A stretch of 64,000 nt of DNA from an uncultured Altererythrobacter sp. (GCA_947492235.1 CANLLZ010000001.1:1-64000), one strand, 5' to 3'. Shown: positions 35,439-45,758, numbered from the stretch's first letter. Notes: generated by a model from the letters alone, not told the origin. Numbers and translations: made by a program.

Positions 35439-35975
35439 ATGGCACGCTGGTACATCATCCACGCCTATTCCGGTTTCGAGAACAAGGTACGCGACGCAAT
35501 TCTCTCCGAGGCTGACCGTCTGGGTCTGGCCGAGGGTGTGGAAGAGGTGGAAGTGCCCACCGAAACCGTGACCGAGGTGAAGCGCGGCAAGAAGGTTCAG
35601 GTCGAACGCAAGTTCATGCCCGGCTACGTGCTGGCCAAGCTGAACATGACCGACGACGTTTATCACCTTGTGAAAAACACCCCCAAGGTCACCGGCTTCC
35701 TGGGCACCAACAACAAGCCGCAGGCGATTTCCGAGAAAGAAGCTGCGCGTTATTTCGGCGGTGTCGAGGAAGCCAAGAACGCGCCCAAGCAGCAGATCAG
35801 TGTCGATTACGAAATCGGCGATCAGGTCAAGGTGCTGGACGGCCCGTTCGCCAGCTTCAACGGCGTGGTGGAAGAGCTCGATTTCGACAAACAGAAGGTC
35901 AAGGTTTCGGTCTCGATCTTCGGCCGTGCGACTCCGGTGGAACTGGATTTCGAGCAAGTCGAACTGATGAAGTAA
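35439..35975 (+). CDS. nusG: Transcription termination/antitermination protein NusG
   Basis: 178 residues. The NGN domain starts RWYIIHAYSGFENKVRDAI and includes FMPGYVLAKLNMTDDVYHLVKNTPKVTGFLG. The C-terminal KOW domain has GDQVKVLDGPFASFNGVVEELD. It binds RNA polymerase and Rho or S10. A hairpin follows the stop, and rplK does not follow directly, unlike the common arrangement. Confidence 0.96.
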   Translation: MARWYIIHAYSGFENKVRDAILSEADRLGLAEGVEEVEVPTETVTEVKRGKKVQVERKFMPGYVLAKLNMTDDVYHLVKNTPKVTGFLGTNNKPQAISEKEAARYFGGVEEAKNAPKQQISVDYEIGDQVKVLDGPFASFNGVVEELDFDKQKVKVSVSIFGRATPVELDFEQVELMK

Positions 35976-35982
35976 GGCGAAG

Positions 35983-36004
35983 CGGGCGGCGAACCCGCCC
36001 GTTT
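35983..36004 (+). terminator. Hairpin after nusG
   Basis: CGGGCGG (35983-35989) pairs with CCGCCCG (35995-36001) and is followed by only TTT. It is probably a weak terminator ending secE-nusG before the AbgT gene. Confidence 0.45.
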
Positions 36005-36080
36005 GGTGCAGGTTCATCCCCGCCTGCGAAAAGTGTTTCGGCAAACGCCGGAACACGCAGCGAAAAGGGGATAATGCGGC

Positions 36081-37667
36081 ATGGCCGAAGAAACGCAGTC
36101 CGAGCAGCCGCGCCGCAACGGGTTTACCCGCTTTCTCGACGGCGTCGAATGGCTCGGCAATCTGCTGCCGCATCCTGTCACGCTTTTCGCATTGCTGGCG
36201 CTCGGCATAGTGCTTCTGTCCGGCTTGCTCGGATGGATGGAAATTGCCGTTGCCGATCCGCGCCCGGCGGGCTCCAAGGGCGTGGCCGAGGATGGCATGA
36301 TCCGCGCGGTCAGCCTGATGGACGGCGACGGGGTGCGCCGGATATTCACCGGCCTGGTCGATAATTTCACCGGCTTTGCACCGCTCGGCGTGGTGCTGGT
36401 GGCGATGCTGGGTGTGGGCGTGGCCGAGCATTCCGGTCTGCTATCGGCGGCTGTACGCTCGATGGTGCTGGGCGCGCCGAAGAACCTTGTGACCGTGGCC
36501 ATCGTCTTTGCCGGCATCGTCTCGAACACGGCTTCCGAAGTCGGCTATGTGGTTCTTATTCCGCTTGCCGCGGCGATTTTCTATGCTTTGGGTCGTCATC
36601 CTCTGGCGGGTATGGCTGCGGCATTTGCCGGGGTCTCGGGCGGCTACAGCGCGAACCTGCTGATCGGCACGATTGACCCCCTGTTGGCCGGGATCACGCA
36701 GGAAGCAGCGCAACTGATCGACCCTGAATACACCGTGGTGGCGACCGCGAACTGGTATTTCATGGTCGCCTCGACCGTCCTTATCACGCTTATCGGCTCG
36801 CTGGTGACGATCTACATCGTCGAGCCGAAACTGGGCGCCTACGATTCCAGCCGAGCGGACGAGACCATTCTCGACGATCGGATGATGGATGAGGTGTCCG
36901 ATACGGAGCGCAAGGGTTTGCGCTGGGCGGGGCTAGCGCTGCTCGGCGTGCTGGGCCTGATGGCGCTCGTTCTGGTTCCCGAGTGGGGCATCCTGCGCAA
37001 TCCCGAAACTGGTGACCGGATCGACAGCCCGTTCTTCGACGGGTTCGTGGTGTGGATCTTCATTTTCTTCGTGACGCTAGGCTATGCCTATGGCCGCGCG
37101 GTGGGGACGATGAAAAGCGACCGCGACGTGATCGACGCGATGGCCAAGGCGCTCAGCTCGCTTGGCCTGTATATTGTTCTGGTATTCTTCGCCGCGCAAT
37201 TCGTCGCGTTTTTCGGCTGGACCAATCTGGGCGCGATTACCGCTGTGACGGGGGCGAACTTCCTTGTCGAAACCGGCATGACCGGCCCGGCGATCTTCTT
37301 CATGTTCATACTGCTATGTGCGCTGATCAATCTTTCGCTCGGCAGCGCGAGTGCGCAATGGGCGGTCACTGCGCCGATCTTCGTGCCGATGCTGATGCTG
37401 ATCGGCTACGCGCCGGAAGCCATTCAGGCGGCCTACCGCATCGGCGACAGCACCACCAATATCATCACCCCGATGATGAGCTATTTCGGGCTGATCCTCG
37501 CCTGGGCCACGCGGTATGACAAGAATCTGGGCGTCGGCACGCTGATTGCGATGATGCTGCCCTATTCGATGTTCTTTCTCTTCTTCTGGTCGATCTTCTT
37601 CTACCTGTGGACCTTCGTGCTGGGCATTCCGGTGGGTCCGGGCTCGCCTACCTACTACACGCCCTGA
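36081..37667 (+). CDS. AbgT family transporter
   Basis: 528 residues with the AbgT layout: N-terminal NGFTRFLDGVEWLGNLLPHPVTLF, the FTGFAPLGVVLVAMLGVGVAEHSGLL core, NTASEVGYVVLIPLAAAIFYALGRHPL, and the C-terminal NLSLGSASAQWAVTAPIFVPM and GDSTTNIITPMMSYFGL. Family members take up p-aminobenzoyl-glutamate or export sulfonamides. It lies between nusG and rplK. A CCGAAGAAACGCAG-type acidic N-terminus follows the ATG at 36081. Confidence 0.9.
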   Translation: MAEETQSEQPRRNGFTRFLDGVEWLGNLLPHPVTLFALLALGIVLLSGLLGWMEIAVADPRPAGSKGVAEDGMIRAVSLMDGDGVRRIFTGLVDNFTGFAPLGVVLVAMLGVGVAEHSGLLSAAVRSMVLGAPKNLVTVAIVFAGIVSNTASEVGYVVLIPLAAAIFYALGRHPLAGMAAAFAGVSGGYSANLLIGTIDPLLAGITQEAAQLIDPEYTVVATANWYFMVASTVLITLIGSLVTIYIVEPKLGAYDSSRADETILDDRMMDEVSDTERKGLRWAGLALLGVLGLMALVLVPEWGILRNPETGDRIDSPFFDGFVVWIFIFFVTLGYAYGRAVGTMKSDRDVIDAMAKALSSLGLYIVLVFFAAQFVAFFGWTNLGAITAVTGANFLVETGMTGPAIFFMFILLCALINLSLGSASAQWAVTAPIFVPMLMLIGYAPEAIQAAYRIGDSTTNIITPMMSYFGLILAWATRYDKNLGVGTLIAMMLPYSMFFLFFWSIFFYLWTFVLGIPVGPGSPTYYTP

Positions 37668-37687
37668 CCGCCTGAAGTCGGCCAACC

Positions 37688-38746
37688 CTAGCGCGCGCAG
37701 GCGGAGCCTTTTGCCGCCTTGATGCGGCTGGCTATGCCGCTGGTCCGCAACACTGTGCGGCGGCTGTCGCAAATCTTCAGCTGGAAGCGGGCCTTGCGCT
37801 CCTTGAAATCTAGCGAGACCCGGCGGAAATTTTCCATCAGGTCGGTGCCCAGCAGCAGCGCCGGTTCCTGATCGATTCCGAACACGGCGAAGGGCGGGAC
37901 ATCGGCAAACGCGATCGCCACCTTGTTCAGCGTGATCGGGCCGATTTTCAGTTCCGGGATAATGGCAAATTCCATTTCCACCGGCTTGCCGGTGACGCCG
38001 TACACAGTGACGGTCTGGAAGTCGCGCGGCCGGCGTGCCTTCAGTTTGTCGCGCAGCAGCGAGTTGCCAATCGTGATCTCCGTACCCGTATCGACCACCG
38101 CATCCACCGTCACGCGCCCGGCCGACACCTCCGTCAGGATCAACTGGCCGCGTTGCAGTCGCGCGGTGACCACGATGGTGCCGCCTTCGAAACGCGGACG
38201 GGTGGCGGCATCGTCCACCGTTATGACGCGCTCCTCGAAATCCATCATCAGCCGCTGTTCGACCAGCGCATCCAGCCCGATCATCCCGTCGCCGCCAATA
38301 TTGCGCTCTTCCAGCACGGGCAGTTCCAGTCCGGTGGTCACCGTGGGGCCAAGGCGCAAATCGTCAACCATGACGCGGTCCACCACCTTGCTCTCGGTGA
38401 TGGCGTGCAGCAGCACGGGTGATCCTTCGGGAAGCGCCAGTTCGCGCGCCAGCTGTTTGCCAATCACTGATGTATCGGCGCCGCTATCGACCACGAACCG
38501 GTACGGCCCCTGATCGTTCACTTCGACCTCCACAGTCATGCGGCTGCGCGATTTGCGGGCGTCGATTTCTTCGCCGCCGATGGCCAGTGTCTCGTCGATC
38601 TCGGCGACGGGCAGGGCGGGTATGCGGCTTTGGGCAGGAGCGCTTTCCGGCGCGTCCTGCGCAGCCGCACCCGCCGGAACGCCGCCCGCGCCGAGCACAG
38701 CGACAAGGGCCGAAGCCGAACGAATGAGAGAACGATAATGAGGCAT
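37688..38746 (-). CDS. Two-lobed retropepsin-like aspartic protease, exported
   Basis: 352 residues from the ATG at 38746, with a signal peptide ending AAAQ. Two retropepsin-type half-sites occur on one chain: FVVDSGADTS with D87, and AVVDTGTEITIG with D219, each followed by hydrophobic strands and a GxDxL-type or NSLLRDKL segment. Retroviral and many bacterial enzymes of this clan are dimers of one lobe; here both lobes are fused as in pepsin. It is probably periplasmic. The substrate is unknown. It is convergent with the AbgT gene and divergent from rplK. Confidence 0.8.
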   Translation of the reverse strand: MPHYRSLIRSASALVAVLGAGGVPAGAAAQDAPESAPAQSRIPALPVAEIDETLAIGGEEIDARKSRSRMTVEVEVNDQGPYRFVVDSGADTSVIGKQLARELALPEGSPVLLHAITESKVVDRVMVDDLRLGPTVTTGLELPVLEERNIGGDGMIGLDALVEQRLMMDFEERVITVDDAATRPRFEGGTIVVTARLQRGQLILTEVSAGRVTVDAVVDTGTEITIGNSLLRDKLKARRPRDFQTVTVYGVTGKPVEMEFAIIPELKIGPITLNKVAIAFADVPPFAVFGIDQEPALLLGTDLMENFRRVSLDFKERKARFQLKICDSRRTVLRTSGIASRIKAAKGSACAR

Positions 38747-38881
38747 AGGCGCATCTATCTGGCAGGCGGAATGAACCGGCGGTGAGTTTGCTGTGGTCGC
38801 CCTCATACCTGCTAGCTCAACCAGACACTATCACACTCGCTCTGAAATGGTCCGGTTCCCGCCCAATTCGTGCCGAATCGC

Positions 38882-38909
38882 TTGCAAATTGGGGCGAAAG
38901 CGCTATGTG
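38882..38909 (+). promoter_or_regulatory. Candidate rplK-rplA promoter
   Basis: TTGCAA (38882-38887) and TATGTG (38904-38909) are 16 bases apart, leaving a leader of about 115 bases before rplK. It fits the need for a separate promoter now that rplK is detached from nusG. Confidence 0.45.
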
Positions 38910-38988
38910 CCGCGCTTCCCAAGTTCAGCTTAGGAAACCCGCTGCGGGAGGTGCTTCTTACGATGTGCCGCTTGACCGCTTACCATGA

Positions 38989-39009
38989 GCCCCGGCCACA
39001 AACCGGGGC
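38989..39009 (+). promoter_or_regulatory. Leader hairpin before rplK, possible L1 autoregulatory site
   Basis: GCCCCGG (38989-38995) pairs perfectly with CCGGGGC (39003-39009) across a 7-base loop, 24 bases before the rplK ATG and just upstream of its AAGGAGG site. In many bacteria L1 represses the L11-L1 mRNA by binding its leader; whether this hairpin is that site is inferred from position only. Confidence 0.35.
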
Positions 39010-39033
39010 GACAGTGAGAAAAGGAGGCCTCTC

Positions 39034-39465
39034 ATGGCCAAGAAGATCGAAGGTTATATCAACCTTCAGGTGCCCGCCGGCACTGCCAACCCGTCCCCGC
39101 CGATCGGCCCTGCGCTGGGTCAGCGCGGCGTGAACATCATGGAATTCTGCAAGGCGTTCAACGCCGCTACGCAGGACATGGAAAAGAACGCCCCGATCCC
39201 GACCAAGATCACGGTCTATGCCGATCGCAGCTTCAGCTTCGAAACGAAGACGCCGCCAGCTAGCTACATGATCAAGAAGGCGATGAAGATCAAATCCGGT
39301 TCGAAAGAGCCCGGCAAGGACATCATCGGTTCGATCAAGAAGAGCCAGCTGGCTGAAATCGCCGAGGCCAAGATGAAGGACCTGAACGCGAACGACATCG
39401 AGCAGGCAATCAAGATCATCGGCGGCTCGGCCCGTTCGATGGGCCTCGAAGTGGTGGAGGGCTGA
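39034..39465 (+). CDS. rplK: 50S ribosomal protein L11
   Basis: 143 residues, full length, with [38 protein letters not shown] (about residues 6-43) and the C-terminal rRNA-binding half [43 protein letters not shown] (about residues 90-140). It has a strong ribosome site, AAGGAGG, 7 bases upstream. rplA follows after 2 bases. Confidence 0.97.
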   Translation: MAKKIEGYINLQVPAGTANPSPPIGPALGQRGVNIMEFCKAFNAATQDMEKNAPIPTKITVYADRSFSFETKTPPASYMIKKAMKIKSGSKEPGKDIIGSIKKSQLAEIAEAKMKDLNANDIEQAIKIIGGSARSMGLEVVEG

Positions 39466-39467
39466 TC

Positions 39468-40166
39468 ATGGCGAAACAGACGAAAATGCAGAAGGCGCGG
39501 GCCGAGAAGATTGATCCCGAAGCCATGTACAGCTTCGAAGACGCGCTGGCGACGCTGCGCGAATTTGGTTCCAAGAAGTTCGACGAGACGATCGAGGTCG
39601 CAATGAACCTCGGCGTCGATCCGCGCCACGCCGACCAGATGGTCCGCGGCATGGTTGCCCTGCCCAGCGGCACGGGCAAGGACGTGAAGGTCGCTGTCTT
39701 CGCCAAGGGTGACAACGCCGACAAGGCGCTGGCCGCCGGTGCCGACAAGGTCGGCGCGGAAGACCTGATGGAAGACATGCAGGCCGGCAATCTCGATTAC
39801 GACCGCGTGATCGCCACGCCCGACATGATGGGCGTTGTCGGCCGCCTCGGTAAAGTGCTGGGTCCCAAGGGCCTGATGCCGAACCCGAAGCTGGGCACTG
39901 TAACCCCGAATGTGGAGCAGGCCGTGAAGGACGCCAAGGGCGGCCAGGTCGAATTCCGCGTCGAGAAGCAGGGCATCGTGCATTCCGGCATCGGCAAGAT
40001 GTCGTTTAAGGATGCCGATCTGAAGACCAATTTCGACGCCTTCACCAGCGCGATCCTGAAGGCCAAGCCATCGGGCGCGAAGGGCAAGTATCTGCGCAAG
40101 CTGTCCATCACCTCGACCATGGGCCCCGGCCTGAAGATCGATACGAGCGGGATGGAAGGGGCGTAG
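39468..40166 (+). CDS. rplA: 50S ribosomal protein L1
   Basis: 232 residues, full length: [35 protein letters not shown], then [39 protein letters not shown] (about residues 122-160, the family signature). Two bases separate it from rplK. It binds 23S rRNA and usually its own mRNA leader. A terminator lies about 150 bases downstream; rplJ-rplL do not follow. Confidence 0.97.
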   Translation: MAKQTKMQKARAEKIDPEAMYSFEDALATLREFGSKKFDETIEVAMNLGVDPRHADQMVRGMVALPSGTGKDVKVAVFAKGDNADKALAAGADKVGAEDLMEDMQAGNLDYDRVIATPDMMGVVGRLGKVLGPKGLMPNPKLGTVTPNVEQAVKDAKGGQVEFRVEKQGIVHSGIGKMSFKDADLKTNFDAFTSAILKAKPSGAKGKYLRKLSITSTMGPGLKIDTSGMEGA

Positions 40167-40176
40167 TTTTCGGGGT

Positions 40177-40280
40177 GAGTGAGCGCATCCGCGCTCACTC
40201 CTCCTCGCTCACGTGGCCTGGAGGGCACGTCGCTGCGGGCGGCCGGTCGGCCTTTGCGGTCGCATTCGCGACCGGATGAA
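40177..40280. repeat. Intergenic palindromes after rplA
   Basis: A perfect 10-bp hairpin (GAGTGAGCGC-ATCC-GCGCTCACTC, 40177-40200) is followed by a GGCCGGTCGGCC segment and GGTCGC-ATTC-GCGACC. There is no T-run. The design resembles the palindrome cluster at 28165-28290. Confidence 0.5.
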
Positions 40281-40313
40281 GATGCGCTGTTCCCTTGGAC
40301 AGTGATCAGATTT

Positions 40314-40353
40314 GAGGGCCTCTCGCATTTTGTGCGGGAGGCCCTTTCTCTTT
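40314..40353. terminator. Rho-independent terminator after rplA
   Basis: AGGGCCTCTCGCA pairs with TGCGGGAGGCCCT (one or two mismatches) around a short T-rich loop, followed by TTCTCTTT. It lies between rplA and the converging DUF2339 gene. Confidence 0.75.
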
Positions 40354-40358
40354 GTGGG

Positions 40359-43358
40359 TCAGCTGGAGTCGGCTTCGGTTTCCGCTTCGCTGCCTTTGGT
40401 GCCCAGCTGTCGGGCGTAGAGCCAGCCGATGCCCAGCAGACTGAACCCCAGCGCCATGAAGCTGGCGATGCGAAGCAGGCCTTCCAGCGCGGCGGCGTCG
40501 ATCAGGAACACCTTCGCCACGGCCAGAAGCATCAGGACCAGCGATCCGATGCGCCAGCTCTGCTCGCCGCGCATCCGGCCGATCAGCAGGAAGCCAATGG
40601 CCAGCGCAATGCCCATGACCGAGCGCAGCAGATCCTCGGTCTGGCCCATCGGCTCAGCGGTCAGGATAGAGCCGGAGAACATCTGGCGCAGCAAAGCAAG
40701 GGCGGTCACGGTGATGGCAATCATCGCCAGCGCATCCACCGCCTGTCTGCCACGAAGGCCCGTCATACCGCGTATCAACCAAAGGGCGGCGAGCGCCACG
40801 ACGCCTGCGGCCAGCGCCAGATTGGCAATCGGCACCGGCCCCACGGCTTGCGCAGTGAATAGCGGATTGTGGACCACCCCGGTGAACCAGACGAGATGTG
40901 CGAGCGCCAATCCGGTCAGCGCCAAAGCCATGGCAGGCTGGGCACCGATGCGGGGCAGCGGACGCAGAGCAATCGCCGCTCCGCCTATCAGCAGCGCCTG
41001 CCAGATTGTCCGCTCGGCCAAGGCATTCGCAATGAAGGAAGTCTGGGTCTCGATGCCGAAGATCTGTTTGTAGAGAATATGCAGCGTCACCAGCAGCGCA
41101 GCGCCTGCCGCCCAGAACAGCGCTGGTCCCGGCACGTAAGGCACGCTCCATTCGCGGGCCTCGCCCCCTCGCCAGCCCAGGGCAGCAGCGGCAGCGCCGA
41201 ATGGGAGGATACGCAGCAAGGCGTCCCGCCATGTCGGCCAATCCAGCAGGAAGGTCTGCGCGCCAGCACCCGCTTCTATGCCCGTCGCGCTCCACTCCAT
41301 CAGCGGGAGCAGCGCCCACAACCCTGCGACACCCAGCAGCGCCCAGCATGCCGGATCGGCAGCAAAACGCGCGAAGCCGAACGCTCCAACAGCAAACGCC
41401 GCCAGCCAAGGCAACGTGTCGGCGGGCAGGATCTGTGCGGCGAGGCCGTAGCCTGCCAGCGCCGCGCCGATTTGGCCGATATCGAATGCGCGTCCTGCCT
41501 TGGCTCTCCATGCGGCGGCGCCAAGCGCGAGCGACACGGCGGCCCAGCGCAGGATAGCGCGTCCATCGATCCCGTCCTGCTGGCCGGTAAACAGGTTCTC
41601 GAATTCCTGCTCGAACCCGGCAGAGCCGAACAGCAGAAGCAGCACGGTCAGACAGCCACCACTAATCAGGGTTGTGGCCGCATTGTCGGACCGGCGCCGA
41701 TTGGCGAGCAGCAGAACGCCCAGAACAATTGCGGCGACAATCGGGGCGGTCCAGCTTGGCGTCACCAGCAGAGCGGATATGAGCACCAGCAGCGCGGCGG
41801 AGGTGCTGAATAGCGCTGCCCAGCCGGTCGCTTCGCCATCGCGGCGGGCACGGATGGCCGCGGCGAGCGGGAAGGCTGCAAGCAGCAGCGCTGTGATGGC
41901 CGGACGCCACTCGGTCGTTTCGGGGGCAAACGGCTCGCCGACGACGACATAGGTCGCCGCCATCAGCCCGAGCGATCCGGCGGCGACCTGTATGCGGTCG
42001 CCGATCGTCGCGCGCCCGAGCCAGATGTGGAGCGCAGGGACCCCTGCGAAAACCGGCGCCGCGCCTGCAACCAAAGCGTAGAATGTCCAGTCCGCCACCG
42101 GGTCCCACTGCGTCAGCAGGCCGATGGCGATCACCATGGCCACCGCGCTTGCTTCGCGCAGCTCTGCGCGTTTCCATGCGAGTCCGGCTAGCGTTGCCCC
42201 CATCAACAGATACAGTCCCCATGCCAGCAGGCCGTCACCCGCCCGGTCGACCAGCAAGGCCAGTTGCAGGCTGGCGACCAGCGCTGATGCCAGCCGCACA
42301 GGACGCGCAAACGAACCGCCCGTGACGAGCGAGGGCAACACAGCGCCCAGCAGCAGAAGGTAAAAACCAAGCGCTAGGATCTCGGCGGTCCCTACATTCT
42401 CGGACAGCAGCAGCAACGCGCCCCAGCCGAGGCCGGCGGCCAGTGCGGCGAGCGATAGCCAAGGGCGGCCCTGACGCTCCCCGGCCTGGGTCAGCCCGAC
42501 GGTCACGAGGCCGAGATAGATGGTCAGCAGCGGCAGGTTGGCTTCCTCCCCGCCGACGAGCAGCGGCGCGGCAAATCCGCCGACCAGTCCGAGGATCGCG
42601 CAAGGCAGCCCGAAGCGGAAAGACAGCGCAATCGCCGCTGCCGTCACCCCCGCCAAGCCGAGGAATGCCAGCGTCTGACCGATCAGCCCGTATTGCGAAC
42701 CCGCAAGGTAAAAGCCGGCATAGAGCGTCGCGAGGCCCGCCCCCGCGAGTGCCTGACAGATGCGCGGATCGCCGACCAGATCGGCTTTGCGGTGGGCAAA
42801 CTCGGCACCCGCCAGCAGCGCGATTCCGAACACAAACGCCATCGCCACGCGCACCGACGGCGTCACCAGACCGGCATCGATGGAGTAGCGGACCAGCAGG
42901 ATGCCCGCGATGGCGAGCGTTATCCCGCCGACCCAGATTGGTAGCCTGCGCCCAAAAATTTCCTCGAAGTCGAAGCTGCGCTTGGCAGGCTCTGGCTCTG
43001 GCTCTGGGTCTGGCTCTGCCGCTGGCTCCGGCTCGTTTCCGAATTGCTCGGCGATGTCGGCGGCTGCCGGCTCTACGCTTACGAAGGGAGGGTCGTCCGC
43101 TGGCAGAGCTTCACGCGCGAGAGACGTCTCGCGCTCCGGCTCAGGCTCAGGCTCAGGCTCAGGAAGAATTTCCGACTGAGCAACATCTTCGGCAACACTT
43201 CTGACCAGTGCCACCGACGCCACCGGTTCTTCTGCGACCTGCTCGGCAGCGGCCGATTGCGCCCATTCCAACTGGTCAATCCGCCTTTGCAGCGAGTCCA
43301 CACGTTGCCACAGCCAGTAAATGGCAGCGCCAAAGGCGATGATGATCAGTAGTTCCAA
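40359..43358 (-). CDS. DUF2339 large polytopic membrane protein
   Basis: 999 residues. It starts with a membrane segment and a coiled coil ([22 protein letters not shown]), as is typical of DUF2339. A long acidic low-complexity region rich in EPEP repeats (about 65-130) leads to [36 protein letters not shown], the family's conserved entry. After that come more than twenty hydrophobic helices to the end. The function is unknown; it is an inner-membrane protein. It converges on rplA; the cinA-like gene lies 87 bases away on the same strand. Confidence 0.88.
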   Translation of the reverse strand: MELLIIIAFGAAIYWLWQRVDSLQRRIDQLEWAQSAAAEQVAEEPVASVALVRSVAEDVAQSEILPEPEPEPEPERETSLAREALPADDPPFVSVEPAAADIAEQFGNEPEPAAEPDPEPEPEPAKRSFDFEEIFGRRLPIWVGGITLAIAGILLVRYSIDAGLVTPSVRVAMAFVFGIALLAGAEFAHRKADLVGDPRICQALAGAGLATLYAGFYLAGSQYGLIGQTLAFLGLAGVTAAAIALSFRFGLPCAILGLVGGFAAPLLVGGEEANLPLLTIYLGLVTVGLTQAGERQGRPWLSLAALAAGLGWGALLLLSENVGTAEILALGFYLLLLGAVLPSLVTGGSFARPVRLASALVASLQLALLVDRAGDGLLAWGLYLLMGATLAGLAWKRAELREASAVAMVIAIGLLTQWDPVADWTFYALVAGAAPVFAGVPALHIWLGRATIGDRIQVAAGSLGLMAATYVVVGEPFAPETTEWRPAITALLLAAFPLAAAIRARRDGEATGWAALFSTSAALLVLISALLVTPSWTAPIVAAIVLGVLLLANRRRSDNAATTLISGGCLTVLLLLFGSAGFEQEFENLFTGQQDGIDGRAILRWAAVSLALGAAAWRAKAGRAFDIGQIGAALAGYGLAAQILPADTLPWLAAFAVGAFGFARFAADPACWALLGVAGLWALLPLMEWSATGIEAGAGAQTFLLDWPTWRDALLRILPFGAAAAALGWRGGEAREWSVPYVPGPALFWAAGAALLVTLHILYKQIFGIETQTSFIANALAERTIWQALLIGGAAIALRPLPRIGAQPAMALALTGLALAHLVWFTGVVHNPLFTAQAVGPVPIANLALAAGVVALAALWLIRGMTGLRGRQAVDALAMIAITVTALALLRQMFSGSILTAEPMGQTEDLLRSVMGIALAIGFLLIGRMRGEQSWRIGSLVLMLLAVAKVFLIDAAALEGLLRIASFMALGFSLLGIGWLYARQLGTKGSEAETEADSS

Positions 43359-43445
43359 GAACGCCCCCGCAAATGCACCACGATTAGGCTATGGAAAGCG
43401 CCCGGAAGTCAAGCAAGCGGGTGCGAGAATGCGGGGGGAGGAGAT

Positions 43446-44216
43446 TCAGATACCGCCCGGCGTGAAGTCCAGCCCGGCCGTGCCCAGCGCATCGCATAAT
43501 GTGTGCACACAGCTCGATAGTTCTTCCGCATCGGTCGAACGTATGACGAAGTTTGCGCCGACTTTGCCTTCGCGGAAGAAGGGATAGCTGCCGATCTGAC
43601 AGGCCTCGTGCGCGGCCTCTGTCTCCCGCAAGATATCGGCGACTTCGCTCTCTGCCGTCCAGCACCCGATCGTCTCGCTCTTCAGCGGAACGCCGCCTTC
43701 CAGCGTGCCGGTCAGCGCATCAAGCATCCCCGCAGTGATGTGCGGCACACCCGCCATCAGGAAGACGCTGCCGTGGCGAATGCCGGGCGCGCCGGACATG
43801 CGATTGGGGATCAGCTCCGCGCCCTCGGGCACACGGGCCATCCGCAGGCGCGCTTCGCTCAGGCCGCCGGGTTTGTCGGCATAATACCGCTCCAGCAGAG
43901 CGCGCGCATCCGGATGGATCGTGACGCCGACACCCAGTGCCTTGGCCACCGCATCGACAGTAATGTCGTCATGCGTCGGGCCGATACCGCCGGTGGTGAA
44001 CAGATAGTCATTGTCTGCCCGCAGTGCGTTCACCGCAGCGACGATCCGATCCTCGTCATCGGAAACCACCCGCACTTCGGCCAGCCGGATGCCCTGAACC
44101 TGCAACCAGGAGGCAACCTGCGCGATGTTCTTGTCATGGGTGCGGCCCGACAGGATCTCGTCACCGATAACGAGGAGCCCGGCGGTCCAGATGCGGTCTG
44201 ATTGAGTTGCAGTCAT
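43446..44216 (-). CDS. CinA/MoaB-type molybdopterin-binding domain protein
   Basis: 256 residues. It has the MoCF fold landmarks LLVIGDEILSGRTHDKNIAQVASWLQ, VVSDDEDRIVAAVNAL, and LFTTGGIGPTHDDITVDAVAKALG. It is the N-terminal domain only: the C-terminal deamidase domain of full CinA is missing. The role may be in nucleotide-pyrophosphate salvage (as in CinA/COG1058 proteins) but is not certain. It lies downstream of the BVMO gene on the same strand, 33 bases away. Confidence 0.85.
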   Translation of the reverse strand: MTATQSDRIWTAGLLVIGDEILSGRTHDKNIAQVASWLQVQGIRLAEVRVVSDDEDRIVAAVNALRADNDYLFTTGGIGPTHDDITVDAVAKALGVGVTIHPDARALLERYYADKPGGLSEARLRMARVPEGAELIPNRMSGAPGIRHGSVFLMAGVPHITAGMLDALTGTLEGGVPLKSETIGCWTAESEVADILRETEAAHEACQIGSYPFFREGKVGANFVIRSTDAEELSSCVHTLCDALGTAGLDFTPGGI

Positions 44217-44249
44217 GCAGTGGGCATTAGTCTAGCGGCGTGCCCGGCG

Positions 44250-45758
44250 CTACTCCGCAGCTTCCAGCTGTTCACTGGGCACGGCAGTCCCCGTTCCGGC
44301 CTTGGCGAAAACCAGCAGGCCATCATCCACCGGATCACTCGCCATCCGCTTGCGGTCGACGACATATTCCTGATTGAGCCGCCACGGATAGGCGATGGCG
44401 TTCTTGGGCATGATATGCTTCGAGCGCTGGATGTAGCCGGAAGAGAAATCGAAGATATCGTCCTCTTCCAGTTTTGCTTCGTCGTCCGGCGTCAGGCGAG
44501 CCACCGCGATGTCGCGTCCTGTCGCTTTCATGTGATTGAGCACGCGGCAGACATATTCCGAATTGATATCGGCCCGCAGCGTCCAGCTGGCATTGAGATA
44601 GCCGAACACCACTGCAAGGTTCGGCACGTTGGAGAACATACAGCCCTTGTAATAATAGACCTGCGAGAAATCGACCAGCTGGCCTTCGACGCTGACATCG
44701 ATCTTCCCGCAGACCGCCATTTTCAGGCCCGTGGCGGTAATGATGATGTCGGCTTCCAGCAGCTCCCCGCTTTCCAGTTCGATCCCGTTTTCCACGAAGC
44801 GGGCAATCCGTCCGGTCTTCACCGAAGCCTTGCCGCTGTTCATCGCTTCAAACAGATCGGCATCGGGGATCAGGCAAAGGCGCTGGTCCCATGGATCATA
44901 GGGCGGCGTGAAACTTGTCTCGTCATAATTTGTGCCGAGCTTTTCCTTTGCCGCTTTGGTCAGCGAATTTTTCACCTTCTCCGGCTTGTTGCGCGCCAGT
45001 TTGAAGGTGAAATCCTGCATCCGGATATTCTTGAACCGGGTGATCCGGTAAGCCAGCTTCTCCGGCAAAATCTTGCGCAAAGTGTTGGCGAACCGGTCCT
45101 TGGCCGGACGCGCGAACATCCATGTCGGGGTGCGCTGGAGCATGGTGACATGCCCCGCATCCCCCGCCATCGAGGGCACAATGGTGACGGCGGTCGCTCC
45201 CGAACCGATGACCACGACTTTCTTGCCGGCGTAATCCAGATCGTCGGGCCAGAATTGCGGGTGCAACACCTGCCCCTTGAAATCGCCCAGTTCGAAACCG
45301 GCGTCGTAAGGCTCGTCGTAATCGTAATAGCCGGAGCCGAGATACAGGAAGTTGGCGGTCAGCCGCTTGCGCTCGCCATCGGTGGTTTCGACAACCACAG
45401 TCCAGCGCGCATCGGCCTCGCTGAAATCGGTCGAAATAACGCGGTGGCCATACCGGATGTGGCGGCGGATATCGCGCTCGTCCACGATCCGGTTGAGATA
45501 TTCCATGATCGACGGGGCGTCGGCGATGCTTTTCTCATGCGTCCATGGCTCGAAGGAAAAACCGAGCGTGTGCATGTCGCTGTCGGACCGGACGCCGGGA
45601 TAGCGGAAGAGGTCCCACGTCCCGCCAAGATTGTCGCGCATTTCGAGGATGCCATACCGGTGATCGGGGCAGTGCATCTCCATATGCGCGGCCATGCCGA
45701 TGCCCGAAATCCCCGCGCCGACGATCAATACGTCGAAGTCTGCCGCTGCGCTCATCAT
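44250..45758 (-). CDS. Flavin-containing Baeyer-Villiger-type monooxygenase
   Basis: 502 residues from the ATG at 45758, chosen for the AAAGGA ribosome site; an earlier in-frame ATG lies inside the divergent receptor gene. It has an N-terminal FAD motif VLIVGAGISGIGMAAHM, the LEMRDNLGGTWDLFRYPGVRSDSDM segment, the BVMO fingerprint FKGQVLHPQFWP, and an NADPH motif VVVIGSGATAVTIVPSMA. It should convert ketones to esters or lactones with NADPH and oxygen. The substrate is unknown. It is divergent from a TonB receptor with a 112-base shared control region, suggesting that uptake and oxidation of one compound are linked. Confidence 0.88.
   Translation of the reverse strand: MMSAAADFDVLIVGAGISGIGMAAHMEMHCPDHRYGILEMRDNLGGTWDLFRYPGVRSDSDMHTLGFSFEPWTHEKSIADAPSIMEYLNRIVDERDIRRHIRYGHRVISTDFSEADARWTVVVETTDGERKRLTANFLYLGSGYYDYDEPYDAGFELGDFKGQVLHPQFWPDDLDYAGKKVVVIGSGATAVTIVPSMAGDAGHVTMLQRTPTWMFARPAKDRFANTLRKILPEKLAYRITRFKNIRMQDFTFKLARNKPEKVKNSLTKAAKEKLGTNYDETSFTPPYDPWDQRLCLIPDADLFEAMNSGKASVKTGRIARFVENGIELESGELLEADIIITATGLKMAVCGKIDVSVEGQLVDFSQVYYYKGCMFSNVPNLAVVFGYLNASWTLRADINSEYVCRVLNHMKATGRDIAVARLTPDDEAKLEEDDIFDFSSGYIQRSKHIMPKNAIAYPWRLNQEYVVDRKRMASDPVDDGLLVFAKAGTGTAVPSEQLEAAE

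Noticed and set aside
42960-43180. Dense short repeats (GGCTCTGGCTCT and CAGGCTCAGGCT) that look like a tandem array
   Set aside because: They encode the EPEPEP low-complexity linker inside DUF2339. It is a coding repeat, not a CRISPR or intergenic satellite.
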